A stretch of DNA of 64,000 nucleotides from Symsagittifera roscoffensis (GCF_963678635.1 NC_087068.1:26166318-26230317), one strand, 5' to 3'. Shown: positions 40,556 through 53,001, counted from the stretch's first letter. The notes: generated from the sequence alone by a model not told the origin. Translations and numbers: made by a program.

Positions 40556-41270
40556 CTCTACGATGATTTCATAATTAGAAACCGATGAATGTAAAAGGCT
40601 TCTTACAAGTTTAGGTATTCCGTGCACTGTAGTTTTTGAGATCCGGATGACCGACAAGAGAGCACCAAAATCTAATTCTAAAGAAAACACAAGCATAACC
40701 CCCATATTTTTTTCCATGTGGTAAACGACTGAATTTTTAAAAGTTTTTAAGACTGTTGATAATGATAAAAAATAAAGCCATAATCCGGATGATTTTCAGT
40801 TTTGGCCAAGCGAAACCGGTTTCATGCCAAATAATCTCTTACCATTTTTTTCCTTGCAAAGTTATCCCACGCAAAGTATCCGATCTGATTAATTGAAAAT
40901 ATTAAAATGTCGCTATAGAAAATTTAAAGGAAGTAAAACCAAGATGCCGCAATTGAACAAACTGATCAAAGCAATACTAACTTTTGATAAAGTGCGCGCA
41001 ATCAAATTCAGTTCAAATCGTGAAACTTCCTTTACACATTTTAAATCCATCAATCTTTTGAACTATTAAAGCAATAAGCTATGACTTTCTAAGCTCACTT
41101 GGTATGATGGTTAAAAATTATAACTGTTGGTCTAAAGATTATCCGGTCGTTTTATGGTGGATCAGAAGTCTTAGTTCGAAATTGATAAAAATTATCCCTT
41201 GAACCCCAAAGATAAACCCTGTACTGGGTGACTGGAATGGGGGCGGGGTGAGGGAAAGGGCAAAAATTTT
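40556..41270. other. AT-rich stretch with a hairpin-MITE relic
   Basis: 40610-40735 contains diverged pieces of the hairpin MITE in reduced form (GATCCGGATGACCGACAAGA, then CATGTGGTAAACGACTGAAT). The rest has no recognised feature. Confidence 0.5.
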
Positions 41271-41274
41271 GGGT

Positions 41275-41665
41275 GCATATACAAAACAGTCCCATACACA
41301 ACAGGCCAATACAAAATAGTCCAAAAACTCATGTAAGGAAGGGAAAAATCAGTCCAATACAAAACAGTCCGCTTTAAAGTCGACAATGGGCGGCAATAAC
41401 CGGCTCTAAATTTCGTATTAAGTCCTATCCTCTGTTGGCAAATTCGCAACACGTTAGCGCGACTGCGGCGGTCACTTCTTTGTTGTTGATGTTTGTTGAA
41501 TAAAGAACAATTTTTGGCTACCAGCTTGTTAAAACAATTATTGCTTGGGACTGTTTTAGATCGGATTGTTTTCTATCTGACTGTTTTTTGGTTCAATTTC
41601 ATGCTTTTCCGAATTGTTTTGTATTTGATTGTTTTGTATGGAACTGTTTTGTCAATTGTGGTTTT
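41275..41665. repeat. Inverted cluster of ACAAAACAGTCC / GGACTGTTTTGT motifs
   Basis: On the left (41280-41375) the motif CAATACAAAACAGTCC or variants occurs four times. On the right (41547-41655) its reverse complement (GGACTGTTTTG, GACTGTTTTTTG, GAACTGTTTTGT) occurs several times. The two clusters face each other across about 170 bp, so the locus can form a large hairpin. Confidence 0.7.
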
Positions 41666-42830
41666 GTCATTTGTGACAGACCATTGTGGTTTTGGCCTCT
41701 ATCACCTCCCAAAAAATGGTGGATGCCTCTGCGATGGCTATCGAGCCAAAACTTTCTTGTTTTTCAGAAAATCAATTGAAAACGACCCCTAAAACAATTA
41801 AGCATCCTAAGATAATTGAAAAATAGAAATCTGGAAGAGTTCAGCCAGCCTTCAACTGCATTTGTAGTTCGGAAGAGACATAACACCGCGTTGTCGTAAT
41901 GGTTCCATGGAGTTCACCAGAATAAAGCGTTCAAATTTTCCTTGTTCCCGAGAATAATTAATCTCTCGTTGTCCATTTTTCCGCTATCATTTTAACAAAA
42001 AGGCAAATATTTGCCGTTAATGTCGAAATGACTGTCTGTTGATGAAATCACTTCGAGTGGTTTCTCCGTTTCAGTCCGATTGAGGGTTCTTGAGAAGGCT
42101 GAATTGCTGGATTATCGTTCATTGTCTTGAGGCTAGCTGCTATCAACTGAGTGTTTACAGGATTTATTTATGATTTTGAGGGTTCTTTCAGCTGACTAAC
42201 TAACTGCCTTGCTTCTACGCGACCAGAGTTATACTCATGGCTTTGCTTGTAATTAAAAGATATGATGGTTTCGTCGCGTGTTATGAGAGACATTGTACAT
42301 TTATGTGACAACCATTTTGCACAACGCCAGTGACTGGGAGATTTTGTGTCTCGCTTTTTTAAGGAATTCGTTTGCCCATCCAAATTATGCAATATTTTGT
42401 TGTAGAATCTACACTTTGTTCTTGATAAAATCGGTCATATTTGTGTTCATTGTATTGGTGCTATGTGTGTATTGATATATCTCTGCGTTGTGTTTCATTA
42501 ACAAGTTTTTCTCATTTTCGACTCCTTTAACAGGTTGAAAAACAAAATTTCATCCCTAGAAGCAAGTTTCTTACCAACCACACTATCTCTATGTGGCGTC
42601 TCAAATAAACTGAGGCAGCTGAAATGAGATTCTTTTTAATTGTGATATAGAGATATGCAGCAATCCTTTGTAATTTTTATCTTAAAGTTACTTTTAATCA
42701 CTAATGGTATATTTTAATAGACGTGGGCTCCAATGTCATGAGCTATTGTGATCATGGGGATATACTGCTATGGGATATTTTGTATGAGATACATTTTGCT
42801 GTCACCGCGAGTCCAGTTGTAAGCATTAAA
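41666..42830. other. Region without recognised features
   Basis: No supported gene, repeat or structured element seen. Base composition is slightly less AT-rich around 41880-42260. Confidence 0.4.
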
Positions 42831-43733
42831 AATCAATTAAATTATGATTTTAATAGAAGTCGTTCTTTTATTGTGAAAAACTCTATTAAACTCAAAAGTT
42901 AATTGATAATGAACTCCTATAATCATATCAAACCATCTTCAACCGTTGAATTTTTAATCATATTTTTTCGATTTTTATTCGATCGGATTTTAATTTATTA
43001 TTTTCAGATTCATTTGAAATACAATTTGTTTTAATCGATTAGAATGGATAATCCCTTTTTGTAATCATTTATCTTCGAGGTTGCCTCTAAATTTCGTTTA
43101 ATTAAGTCTTCTAGTGATGTTATGCTTCTCAGCAAATTTTTAATCTTAAAATAACAAAAATTACCAGTTTTCAATTCAAATCAAATATATTGCATTCCAT
43201 TTTTTTGTTTTTAAATTTTGGTTGAATACGCAACTTTTGTTTTCTTGAGTTTATCACCTAAATAAATATGAGCAAAACGATTTTTTTTCGATGATTTTTT
43301 TGGAGTTAATTTTACCTCTTTACGACAATCTATTGATCAAATTGAGTTGATAACTTTGAAAATTTTGATTCTGATAGAACTTTGGTTTGAAAACATTTCG
43401 ACGAAACAAGAGATTAAAATCATGCAAACTGATTTTAAGAGTTTTGGTGTATTAACTGTAATCCATTATTTTTGAGTGAAATTTTGTGCTGTCTGTGATC
43501 TTCAAAGTCTCAGTGATTACCTGCTTTCTTGCCTCTCAAGTTCTTGAAATTGTCACGAGTATTTTATCTATGAATCCTTCTACTACCGTATTTTGTTAAT
43601 TAAAATTTTTTAATTGTCACAATTTTTACATGAATTTGAGTTATAGTTGATTACAAGTCAAAAAATTACAAATTATAAATCTATTTTATTAAAAATGATT
43701 CAGCTTAAATGGATATGGATAGCGTTTATTCTT
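42831..43733 (+). repeat. Large repeat R, diverged copy D lacking the nested TIR element
   Basis: TTTTAATAGAAGTCGTTCTT at 42850 and GAGGTTGCCTCTAAATTTCG at 43077 align to copy A (34027 and 34908). Between them the TACGAGGCC element found in copies A to C is missing, so this is an older or unoccupied copy. Confidence 0.7.
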
Positions 43734-46700
43734 GAAAGAACAGGTAAAAGGCTTTGAAATGAAGTATTTTGAGTTGTCTAGAAACAGTATAGAAAACTGG
43801 AATCTCAGCTATCTACTAAAAATAGTTCTAGTCTGATCACGAATTCTTATTTTAATGCTCTCACACAAAGAACTTTAAGAAAAGTCAGATCAGACAAAAA
43901 CGATGTAAAACAGAACTCGAGCAAAAACACACATATTGAACAGTTTTTTTTTCATTTTTCAAGGTATTTGTATAACATCAAAGCTAAAGTCATAACGTAT
44001 TTCTAATTATGAAAACGCAATCTCTATTTTGATTTTTTTTTTTCAATTTTGTTAGAAAGATTACCGTATACTTCAGTTTTAAATAAAGATTTCGAGTCCT
44101 TTCAGTTTTCACTTTTTTTTGATAATGCAATCACATCCGCTATCTCATCGACTGTTTCCATTAGGAAGATCTATTAGACATGATGAAAGCATAGTGATTG
44201 AAGTTTACACAACAGAAGTAGTTTGTTCTAAATAGAGCACTTCTGACCACCCTCAAAGAAACTATTCAAAAGAAACAAAAGTTATCAATACGAGGCCAAA
44301 CTTTGCGCAAGATAGGCGCATAATTTGGTGTGTGAAAGTAACTGGAATCTAGAGACAAGTCTATAAAATAATTGGAAATTTTGTTGGCACGATCAGAAGA
44401 AAAAAAAGTGCAAAAAGATCGGGGAGAGCATTTTTTGCTGAGTTCGCTTACAATACACAAACAACACAGTTTGGACTCGTTTGAGCTTTCGAGCTTCTTT
44501 CATAGACCTTTCTGTACGATGGAGAATTTTCTGAAACACGTTTTTTTGTAAATCTTCATACTCAACTACACCAACATCTCGCACGGTGAAACAAAAATTT
44601 AGAAAAAAAATTAGTTATTTTCACAGTTCTTAGTTTAAAGAGCTTCAAAATAGGATCCATCTCCATCTACTCTGAAAAAGAAGAGCAGGTTGGTTTTCGC
44701 AAAAACAATGAAAATTCTTGGCATATGTGAAAGTTATTGAATCATTGGCGAAAATTGCGTGTTACATAATCAAAACTGCCCCTGAAAAAAGTGAAAAAAA
44801 GCAGACATTTTTCGGAATTCCAGAAATAGTGTGAGAATCATGAATGGATTCCAGACCACCGAGCCTGATACCGAGAAAAATACTTCGTCGGCGTTTTTGA
44901 ACTTCACTTTTAAAATTTTGGGAAAACTCATGTACGAACTTATATTCTGATACATTCTCCTATCAATTTTATTCGTTTAACAAGATGTGAAGAAAAAACA
45001 AGTGACTAAAACATGTGTTTTTTTCACAAGAAATTTGACACAGTTGATTTCACATATTGATTGAAGTGATATTACATGTTTGTGAGTTTACATGTGTAAT
45101 TGAAGCTCTCCTTTTTGATTTTTTGATTAGCTAAGGACTCAACTAGTTTTTATCCCTTCATGGCACGATTGCCCTCACTGGAGTTTCATGGAAAGTAGTA
45201 GATTAAATTATCGTCATTTTCTATAAATTTCAAAAATAATCGACTATAATTGATCAAAAGGGAAGTTTTTCTCGTTTTTTTTTCAAATCAGCAGAATCTA
45301 TTTATTATCAATTACTATCAATTATTATCAATTCTTTTTGAATTTTATAGAAAATGACGATAGAAATCTAATATAATCTATTACTTTCCATGAAAATGCA
45401 ATGCGGAAAATCGTGCCATGAAGGGACAGAATCTAGTTGATTTCTTTGCTAATCAATAAACCAAAAAGGTAGAGCTTCAAATTACAGTAAACTAGCAAAT
45501 TTTGAATGTCTCAAGAATCAATTTTCAAAATCACGTGTGTCAAATTTTTTGTGAAAAAACACATGTTGTAGTCACTTGCTTTTTCTTCACATCTTGTTTA
45601 GTGAACAAAATGATAGGCGAAGGTATCAGAGTCTAAGTTCATACATGGAAACTTCCCAAAAATTGAAATATGAAGTCCAAAAACGCCGAAGAAGAGAATT
45701 TCTCGGTATCAGGCTCAGTTGTCTTGAACTCCTTCATGATACTTAGAATATTTCTGAAATTCAGAAAAATGTCTACTATTTTTCCTTTTTTTTGGGGGGG
45801 GGGGATTTGGGATTAAGTGACGCTCAACTTCTCTCAATGGTTCAGTCACCTTCACATATGTCAAGAATGTGAACATACATTTTTTTTGCGAAAAACAATC
45901 TATTTTCCTTATTCAGAGTAGATGGATCCATTTAACTAAACACCGCAAAAATAAACATTTTTTGTTTTAGTTTCACCGTGGAAGACGTTGATGTAATTGA
46001 ATATGATTATTTACAAACAAAACAAGATTCATAAAGCTCTCCAGCGTACAGAAAAGTGTATCAAAGACTTTTGAAAGCTCAGACGAGGCCAAACTGTGTA
46101 TTTTATGTATTGTAAGCGAAACCTGCAAAAAAGAAGCTCTCCCCGATCTTTTTTGTTCTTTTTTTTTGATCGTGCCGACAAAGTTATAGTTTTTTCTACA
46201 GACTTACTTCTAGATTCCAGTTAGCTTCACACACCAAATGAAGCGCCTGTCTTGTACAAATTTCAGTCTCGTAATGATAATTTTTGTTTCTGTTGAATGG
46301 TTTCTTTGAGGGTGGTCAGAAGTGCTCTATTTAGAACAAACTACTTCTGTTGTGTAAACTTCAATCACTATGCTTTCATCATGTCTAATAGATCTTCCTA
46401 ATGGAAACAGTCGATGAGATAGCGGATGTGATTGCTCTATCAAAAAAAAGTGAAAACTGAAAATACTCAAAATCTTTATTTAAAACTGAAGTATACGGTA
46501 ATCTTTCTAACAAAGTTGAAAAAAAAAATCAAAATAGAGGTTGCGTTTTCATAATTAGAAATACGTTATGACTTTAGCTTTGAGTATATACAAATACCTT
46601 GAAAAATGAAAACAAAAACTATTCAATATGTGTGTTTTTGCTCGAGTTCTGTTTTACATCGTTTTTGTCTGATCTGACTTTTCTTAAAGTTCTTTGTGTG

Positions 46701-46828
46701 AGAGCATTAAAATAAGAATTCGTGATCAGACTAGAACTATTTTTAGTAGATAGCTGAGATTCCAGTTTTCTATACTGTTTCTAGACAACTCAAAATATTT
46801 CATTTCAAAGCCTTTTACCTGTTCTTTC
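43734..46828. repeat. 3.1 kb palindrome, arms about 1.5 kb
   Basis: Sequence from 43734 (GAAAGAACAGGTAAAAGGC) to about 45238 recurs as its reverse complement from about 45340 to 46828. Checked landmarks include GACTGTTTCCATTAGGAAGA at 44150 against its complement at 46398, and ACATGTGTTTTTT at 45010 against its complement at 45560. The central loop is about 100 bp. The outer parts share sequence with repeat R (37160-37380). TACGAGGCC-family ends occur at 44290, 46083 and 46265. Confidence 0.9.
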
Positions 46829-46863
46829 AATTGATTTCTTTGATTTTCTTAAATTACTATGAT

Positions 46864-47802
46864 CCCCCGCACTGAAAATCCAAGGATGATAATCGGTTAT
46901 AATAGAAAATTGTTGTTTAAAATTATGTCATTATAATCCATTATTGTTGCAAATTTACACCACGAAATCGATTATATTGTCATTAAAGTCTTTTGTTATT
47001 GTAAAAACACAATCCATTAAAATCCATTATAATGGATTATAATCCATTTAAATTCCATTATAATTGATTATAACGTATGATAATCTATACATTTTTTTGC
47101 AAAATCATTTGCAAAACTTGCAACTCTTCTGCGTTACACACGGCCTACTCGCAATTTAAACTTACTCAAATTAACCTGCCCCCTCATTTTGCTCCCATCC
47201 GCATTTGCCCAAATCCTATAGGGGGGTTACTCAGTGTGAACAACACCTATATACCCCCATTCTCAATTTCAACCCCCTCGCCCAAGTGTTTTGTTCCACA
47301 CCCTCCACCCCCCTCCCATTTTTTTACCCGGCCCACGTTAACGGGGGGGGGGGGGGGGACTGAGGAGAGGTAAACTGGTGGGGAGAGGTGAGCGGGTGGT
47401 AGACTGACGAGGGGTATACTGAAGGAGGAGGTAAACTGGGGAAAGGGGTTGTTAGAAAAGGCGATGGAGTTTACGTAGTATAGAAAAAGTAGAGAAAACT
47501 TAAATCGATAAAATTTTATACGAGAAGTAAAAATGTATGAAAGGTAATACGTAGCAACAGCACGAAACAAGAAATGAGACTATCTTGAAAAAAATTGCAA
47601 ATTTGATAAATTCTCAAAAAATATATTATAATCGATTATAATCTATTATAATGGATTATAATGGATTATATTGATATAAAAAGTTTTAGGATTATAATCA
47701 TCTTTCAATGGATTATAATGTATTTTTTTTGTACTTTTATAGATACCGACTATCAAATGACAATATAATCGATTATTATCCATGGAACTCCTGTGCGGGC
47801 CC
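46864..47802. mobile_element. CCCGCAC-type TIR element with AATCCATTATAATGGATT arrays
   Basis: The left end is CCCCGCACTGAAAATCC and the right end is GGAACTCCTGTGCGGGC, a diverged inverted match. Both flanks of the interior carry clusters of ATTATAATCGATTATAAT and ATCCATTATAATGGATTA palindromes. The centre holds a C-rich half facing a G-rich half (47175-47450) with a long G run at 47343. No clear target duplication. Confidence 0.7.
47175..47455. repeat. Strongly strand-asymmetric C-rich/G-rich core
   Basis: The top strand is pyrimidine-rich with C runs up to about 47340, then switches abruptly at a run of roughly 17 G residues to purine-rich GGGGAGAGG-type sequence with repeated GGTAAACTGG. 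A related core lies at 54420-54610. G-quadruplex or triplex formation is plausible. Confidence 0.7.
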
Positions 47803-48771
47803 TTTTTTTCTCTAAGATTTGTAGTTTCAAACACAGTGCAGCGTGTACAAAACTTGGCAGTGGCTTTTTGGATATTACATTTCACTTATTGCATAAGAAC
47901 AAAAATTTAGTTCATTTTTGAGGAGAGTGGTGTGGTTTGTGATGGTAAGTTTAGAATGTGGGGGGGGGGGGGGGTTAAATCTACAAAAAAAAGGATTTTA
48001 TGAACAAAAAATAATCCAAATTACTTAAAACAAAATTGGTTGATAATCGATTATAATGGATTTTTAAAATTGAAAATATTCGATTTGAACCCATAAAATA
48101 CCATTCTCATAGGCAAATGAGTCATGAAAATTGAATATGTTGAAAATTTTTGCATATATAGTTCAAACTGATTTTTTTCCATGAAACTCTAGTGCGTGTT
48201 TAATTTTTAACATCACTCGGAAATGATAATATGAGCAATGAATTCTTGACCGGAGGGTTTTTTTGTAGTGAAACTGACAATCATCATGAGTTAAACAAAA
48301 TCTACCTTAGCAACTGAAAACGAACCTTGTCATCATCACCTTGCTATTTGATTTGGTTCCCACATAATTCCACATGATCGGTCTTGGTTTGAAAACTCTT
48401 TGTACTAGTTGTAGTTATAGAAAACTAACTAATTGCCATAAGTATGATCAATTAAGTTGATCATTGCAAACCCATCGAGCTTCGATAATTGATGTTTTGA
48501 GATCACTAGTGTCTGATCTGTGGTCTAATTTAAACTCCAGTAGTTATTCAGAGGTTTGAATTGTTTTTAAATCATCTTATTCAAATTCCGTTAAGTTTCG
48601 ACGAGGGGCGTGTTGGGAAGAGGTAGTTTAATATCTACTACTGCAAATGTTTTAATATTGTTGTAGGTAAACAGTTTTCTAAAGCCCTGAATTTTCCGAC
48701 TAATCCGTAGGTGGTCTCGCTTCATTTTTGTTTTCTTTGGTGAATTATAAAATTTGGACTGCTAAATTGAA
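47803..48771. other. AT-rich stretch with a CCCGCAC-family relic
   Basis: About 47960-48200 has a G run, then GATAATCGATTATAATGG and ends CTAGTGCGTG, which looks like a decayed copy of the same family. The rest has no recognised feature. Confidence 0.45.
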
Positions 48772-50505
48772 CAAAACTGCTCGTATATATCAGGGCAAAG
48801 CCCTGAATGTTCCGACTGTCCCCTAATTCATATCGAATAGTTTTTGGGAAAATGAAATATTGAAAACCTATTAATTTTGGACGTTATCCAAGTGTGAACT
48901 GGTCAGTCGTACGAAATGAATATGACCGATCTGATTAGCTAGCCTTAATTCAAATTGGAACAATTTTTTTAAGGAGGATTATTCGCCACGCATAAATAGT
49001 TCGCGTTACGCTCTCAGCTATATGAATAATTACTTCAAAAAGCAAATAAATTAGTCCAGAACATGGCCAATTTGGCAGTTTTCAAACCCTCAGAAACTTC
49101 CAAAAAAAATTGAAGGTAAAATATCTTTTTGAGTTTGAAATCAGGAAGTCAATATCTTCAATGGGGTATAAAAAGTTTTGTCGTAAACTATTATTTCGAT
49201 CGGCGAATTTAACTGAATAATAAAAACCACACATAAGTTTTCCGTTTTCTTCAAAGGTCAGAACAAATATAGAGTACTTCCTACCTGTACTGACAAAAAA
49301 GTGATTGCAACTAATTACAGCTAGTGTAGCAAAAAGTTAAAACAATGATTTGCATCAATTTAAAATCGGTTCTGCTTGATGCAAAAACGTAACTTAAAAA
49401 CCAATTTTAAATAATTCTAAATCAATTTAAATCAATTTTTGTCATTTTTTGGTCTCATTCTCATACAAACTTTGAGTTGCATTAAAAACGATTGAAATTG
49501 TTTTCAAATGGGTTTAATTTGATTTTTGTTCTTTTTTCTATACTCATTTCATACAAATTTTATACAGATTATTATCAATTTCTCTCATTTTTAAAAGAAT
49601 CGAAAAAATTTGAATAAAATTATAAGACACGCTTTTCAATTGTTTTTCGTGTTGATATTTAGCCTGAAAAAAGTCTTTGAGTATAACCAATCTGTGAATT
49701 GAGTTTTTTAATTATATGTCAATTGCCAAATTTAATTGCGCCTAGAACGTTGATTAAAAAATTTAAATTGGGGGATTTTTGAAATTCTTTTCTTTTCATA
49801 GAGCGAATGACTTAGATTTGCATAACGCAAAATGTATTCCGTTCATCACACTACTTAATGATAATCAAAACTCTCTTCGTGTGACCCTTGCTCTCTGTAG
49901 CTCCGATGAAGGTTTTCTTGAGTACAAAAATTGTTTTTTTTTTAAATACAAAAATTGAGATTTATCTTAAACTGAAGTTTTAAAAAATTAAGCGTGCCAA
50001 CCTTAAATCAACATAGTATGATTTTTAGGGATTTCATTGCCTTGCAAATATCCACGAAAATTGATTTAAATTGTTTTTATAGGCAAAAAAAAATAAGTTT
50101 TTTTTTCTACTGAAAAAAAAATCATTTAATCCATTCCATATCAATTTACGTAGCTAAATGGGGTTTTCATACAGTAAAAAAACTGTATAAAAAACGATTT
50201 GAAGCAATTTAAAACTCAGGTTTTGTAGTGCGGGCAGTACTTGAGTCGAAGTAAATTGAAGAATTTGTTTGTCTCAATTCCATTTAGAACGATTATGAGC
50301 GCGTGATAATTCGCCTTATAAATTATAAACCTAAATTGAGCGCTACTAATCATATATAGACTAGTGGCAAGCATACTCGCTTGGCATTTCGTAAATGTCT
50401 GGATCGATGTCCAAATGCAGTCAACTTTAGTTAAAAAAAATAGTCTGAATAATAAAAAATCACCCCAAGCTTATATATCCCTCATTTTCTTCGAAAGTCG
50501 GAACA
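48772..50505 (+). mobile_element. Foldback family arm, interrupted by a CCCGCAC-type element
   Basis: Starts GAACAAAACTGCTCGTATAT with the hairpin CAGGGCAAAGCCCTG. The arm order is followed to TTCTTCAAAGGTCAGAACAA at 49247. After the inserted element (49281-50235) there is more of the same arm-type sequence, ending CTTCGAAAGTCGGAACAA at 50489-50506. Confidence 0.65.
49281..50235. mobile_element. CCCGCAC-type element with 8-bp target duplication
   Basis: The left end is CCTGTACTGACAAAA and the right end TTTTGTAGTGCGGGC, imperfect inverted repeats. The flanks AGTACTTC (49273-49280) and AGTACTTG (50236-50243) agree in seven of eight bases. An 8-bp duplication points to the hAT transposase superfamily as mobiliser. 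The interior is AT-rich with AATTTAAATCAATTT-like palindromes. Confidence 0.7.
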
Positions 50506-50509
50506 ATTA

Positions 50510-52260
50510 ATCGCTCACAAACAAAAAAACACAAGCCTGACCGATGGAAACAGTATGCCATATGCTTTTCTCTCTTTTTTCGACTTTTTCAATTAACTTT
50601 TATTTCCTTCCCTAAGTCTCGATTAGAAAAGCCACCAACTTTTTTCCACTATTTTTCAGTTCAAAGTTTGCTGCAAATTTAAATTTGCGGCAAAAATCAT
50701 CCGTCTGCAAAATAAATTACTTCCTTTTTGAGAACGGAAGCAAACAAAAGAAACCCTAGAAGGCATTTACACTGACTCAATAGTCTGGGTAAGAGGGGGG
50801 AGTCGGGGTTGGAAAAAATTACAGTGCTCAAAAAACACAATGCATCTGTCAAAACGGAATAGCGTTCAGTTAACCGATCAATTTATATCAGAAAACAAAA
50901 TATTCTTATCCGTAGGTCACTGCAGAGAAAAATCAAAAATTAAGTTTTGCTGAAGAAAACTTTTTTTGTGAATAAACGAAACTTTTTTAGAGATAATTAG
51001 TACGGCCGTTTGCTTTGAACAATCTGCGTTTTTCAACAACCTGCGTTCAAAATTCATTTAATTCCTTAAAACCAAACAGAATATGGTCTCAAAAGCGATT
51101 AATGCTACCTTCTTTTTAATGAAAATACCTTTAAAACTAATCTGAAAAATCGCATGTTGTAAAGATAATTTTTATGACCGACAAGCTGTGCATCCTGTTA
51201 TGTACCCCGCCACAGGGAAAAAACGAACCCCCATATCACTAATCAACTCAAAAGTCCAGTCCCGCCCCCCCCCCTCTGCTGCCCCATGCACACAAAAAAA
51301 CATACGCCATTCCCAGTTGAAACCCGATCAGTCTTCATTCAAGCTTATCAAAGCCACTTCCTCTTGACCTGATTACATTATTTCAACTAGTTTCCATCTT
51401 CGTGATCAACAATAGCATCCACTTTTTACCTCGCTCACACATCCGATCGAGAAAATAGCCGAAAGTTGCAAAAATATAACTCGAAAAAGTTATTAGCACA
51501 AGGTCTGCATAAAACTTGGTTCATTTCTGCACCTTAGAGGCCTTTAATAACTTATCTGAATTTTTTCGACCACAATTTGAGTGAAATAATGTTAAACTTA
51601 CTGATCCTATGAGCCGAAAACAAAAAAAGTAACCATCATTTTGTGGAACCTGAGGTTGTTTTCCAGAAAAATCTACGGGCAAAATAACTGAAAACTAAAA
51701 AAAAATGTTTTGAGTTCAAGTTATAAAAAAAATTCTGAGATCCCTGTTTGAATATTTTAAATTTGATTCCATATCATTTTAACTCAAAAAAAAACAAACG
51801 TTATCAAATTTTTCACTATTGCTGAGGGGACATTGAGAAAAAGACAAAGTTAAGCAAAAGTTAGCGCATTTTTGTTATCAGCTCAGGTTTATGAAAAAAA
51901 ATCAAAACAAGTTGCCTTAAGCTCCTCTAATATTGTTTTTTTTTCTCAATTTTCCCAGTTTAGTCTTAAATTTTTTTTATCTCACGTCGTCTAAACGTTA
52001 TCCATTAACATGATTAACAATTTCACGTTGGGGGATCGGGAGCTTGTATACAAGGCATAATTTTCGCGTAACTAAAATGTCTGCACTATCGGCTGTTTGC
52101 ACTAGCATTGACATTTAGCTATAGCTTCCGCCTTAGCATCCTCTCTCTGTTCATTACCATTTTGACGACATCACAATATATCGGATTACCCCACCACCGA
52201 ACGGACATAATTACTCGCCCTCAATAATGATCGAAAGCATTAAATCGGTTAGAAGATTTC
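50510..52260. other. AT-rich region without recognised features
   Basis: No gene, repeat family or hairpin element seen. Contains short G-rich (50800) and C-rich (51265) patches. Confidence 0.4.
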
Positions 52261-52282
52261 GTACTTAACAAGGTAAAATGTT

Positions 52283-52576
52283 TTGATTTACCCCCACAAA
52301 TTGATTTACCCCCACCTACGGCTGTTGATTTTCGGCTCAATTTTCACTCAATTTGAAGGGCAAAATCAATATAAAGGTGAGAATGGGAAAGAGAATAATC
52401 AATCGTTTCTTGGGATTACTTCCCAAAGCACATTCTTAATTTTCCTACTTGGATGGAAAAGTGATCGATTTCTTGGTGCGTCTGAGAGACGTCATATAAT
52501 GTGGTATCAACAAAACAAATGTCGGGTTGACGTGCAAACGACAACAAAAATCCATATTCTTGCCTTTTATGTCTAA
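52283..52576 (+). other. Unrecognised open frame
   Basis: A 97-residue frame beginning in a direct repeat of GATTTACCCCCAC (52284 and 52303). Composition is mixed and no domain or splice context is seen. Likely chance. Confidence 0.2.
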
Positions 52577-52797
52577 TGATGGATGAATTGATGCTAGTCA
52601 TATAAACTGCGTCATCTTTTTTTTGAAACGTTACAACGCTGATTGAAATTTATGTTCTAATTTTATGAACCTAAAACGCTGGCCATACAAATCCATAATT
52701 GGATTACATCTGACATTACTAGTCATACCACTTTATTACATTGAATAATTATTTTTAACATTTGAAGAGGCCTTTTTTAAGACTTCGCAATCGGAAT

Positions 52798-53001
52798 CTA
52801 CATTACGATCTGCTTTGAACTTTCTTCTGAGTCTCCCTTTGCATCCCGGTACAGGACTATAGTCGCGACCGAATACAGTAGCGCGAGGAAGATGGTTTGA
52901 CTGAAGATACTTCTGTAGCGCCATAAATAATTGTAATGAAAACGATTTAACTTTTTTGGGTCGCACAAAATCATTTGGGTTGCACGAGTCTTCTCGTTCA
53001 T
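52798..53001 (-). CDS. Candidate exon with one transmembrane segment
   Basis: The minus-strand frame reads WRYRSIFSQTIFLALLYSVA and then a charged stretch (YRDAKGDSEESSKQ), i.e. a short basic N-terminal side, one hydrophobic helix of about 18 residues and an acidic stalk, as in type II membrane proteins such as Golgi glycosyltransferases. Local GC content is higher than the surroundings. A CTACAG acceptor-like site lies at the frame start side and a GTAATG donor-like site just before the stop. The upstream part of the frame overlaps a GGGTCGCAC-type repeat. No family is recognised. Chance is possible. Confidence 0.3.
   Translation of the reverse strand: MNEKTRATQMILCDPKKLNRFHYNYLWRYRSIFSQTIFLALLYSVATIVLYRDAKGDSEESSKQIVM

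Noticed and set aside
45793-45806. G run in the right arm of the palindrome
   Set aside because: A short homopolymer with no partner G tracts nearby. It has no evident meaning and is not matched in the left arm.
47077-47373. Proline-rich open frames on both strands in the C-rich core
   Set aside because: They are artefacts of C and G runs inside a transposable element. There is no start context or domain.
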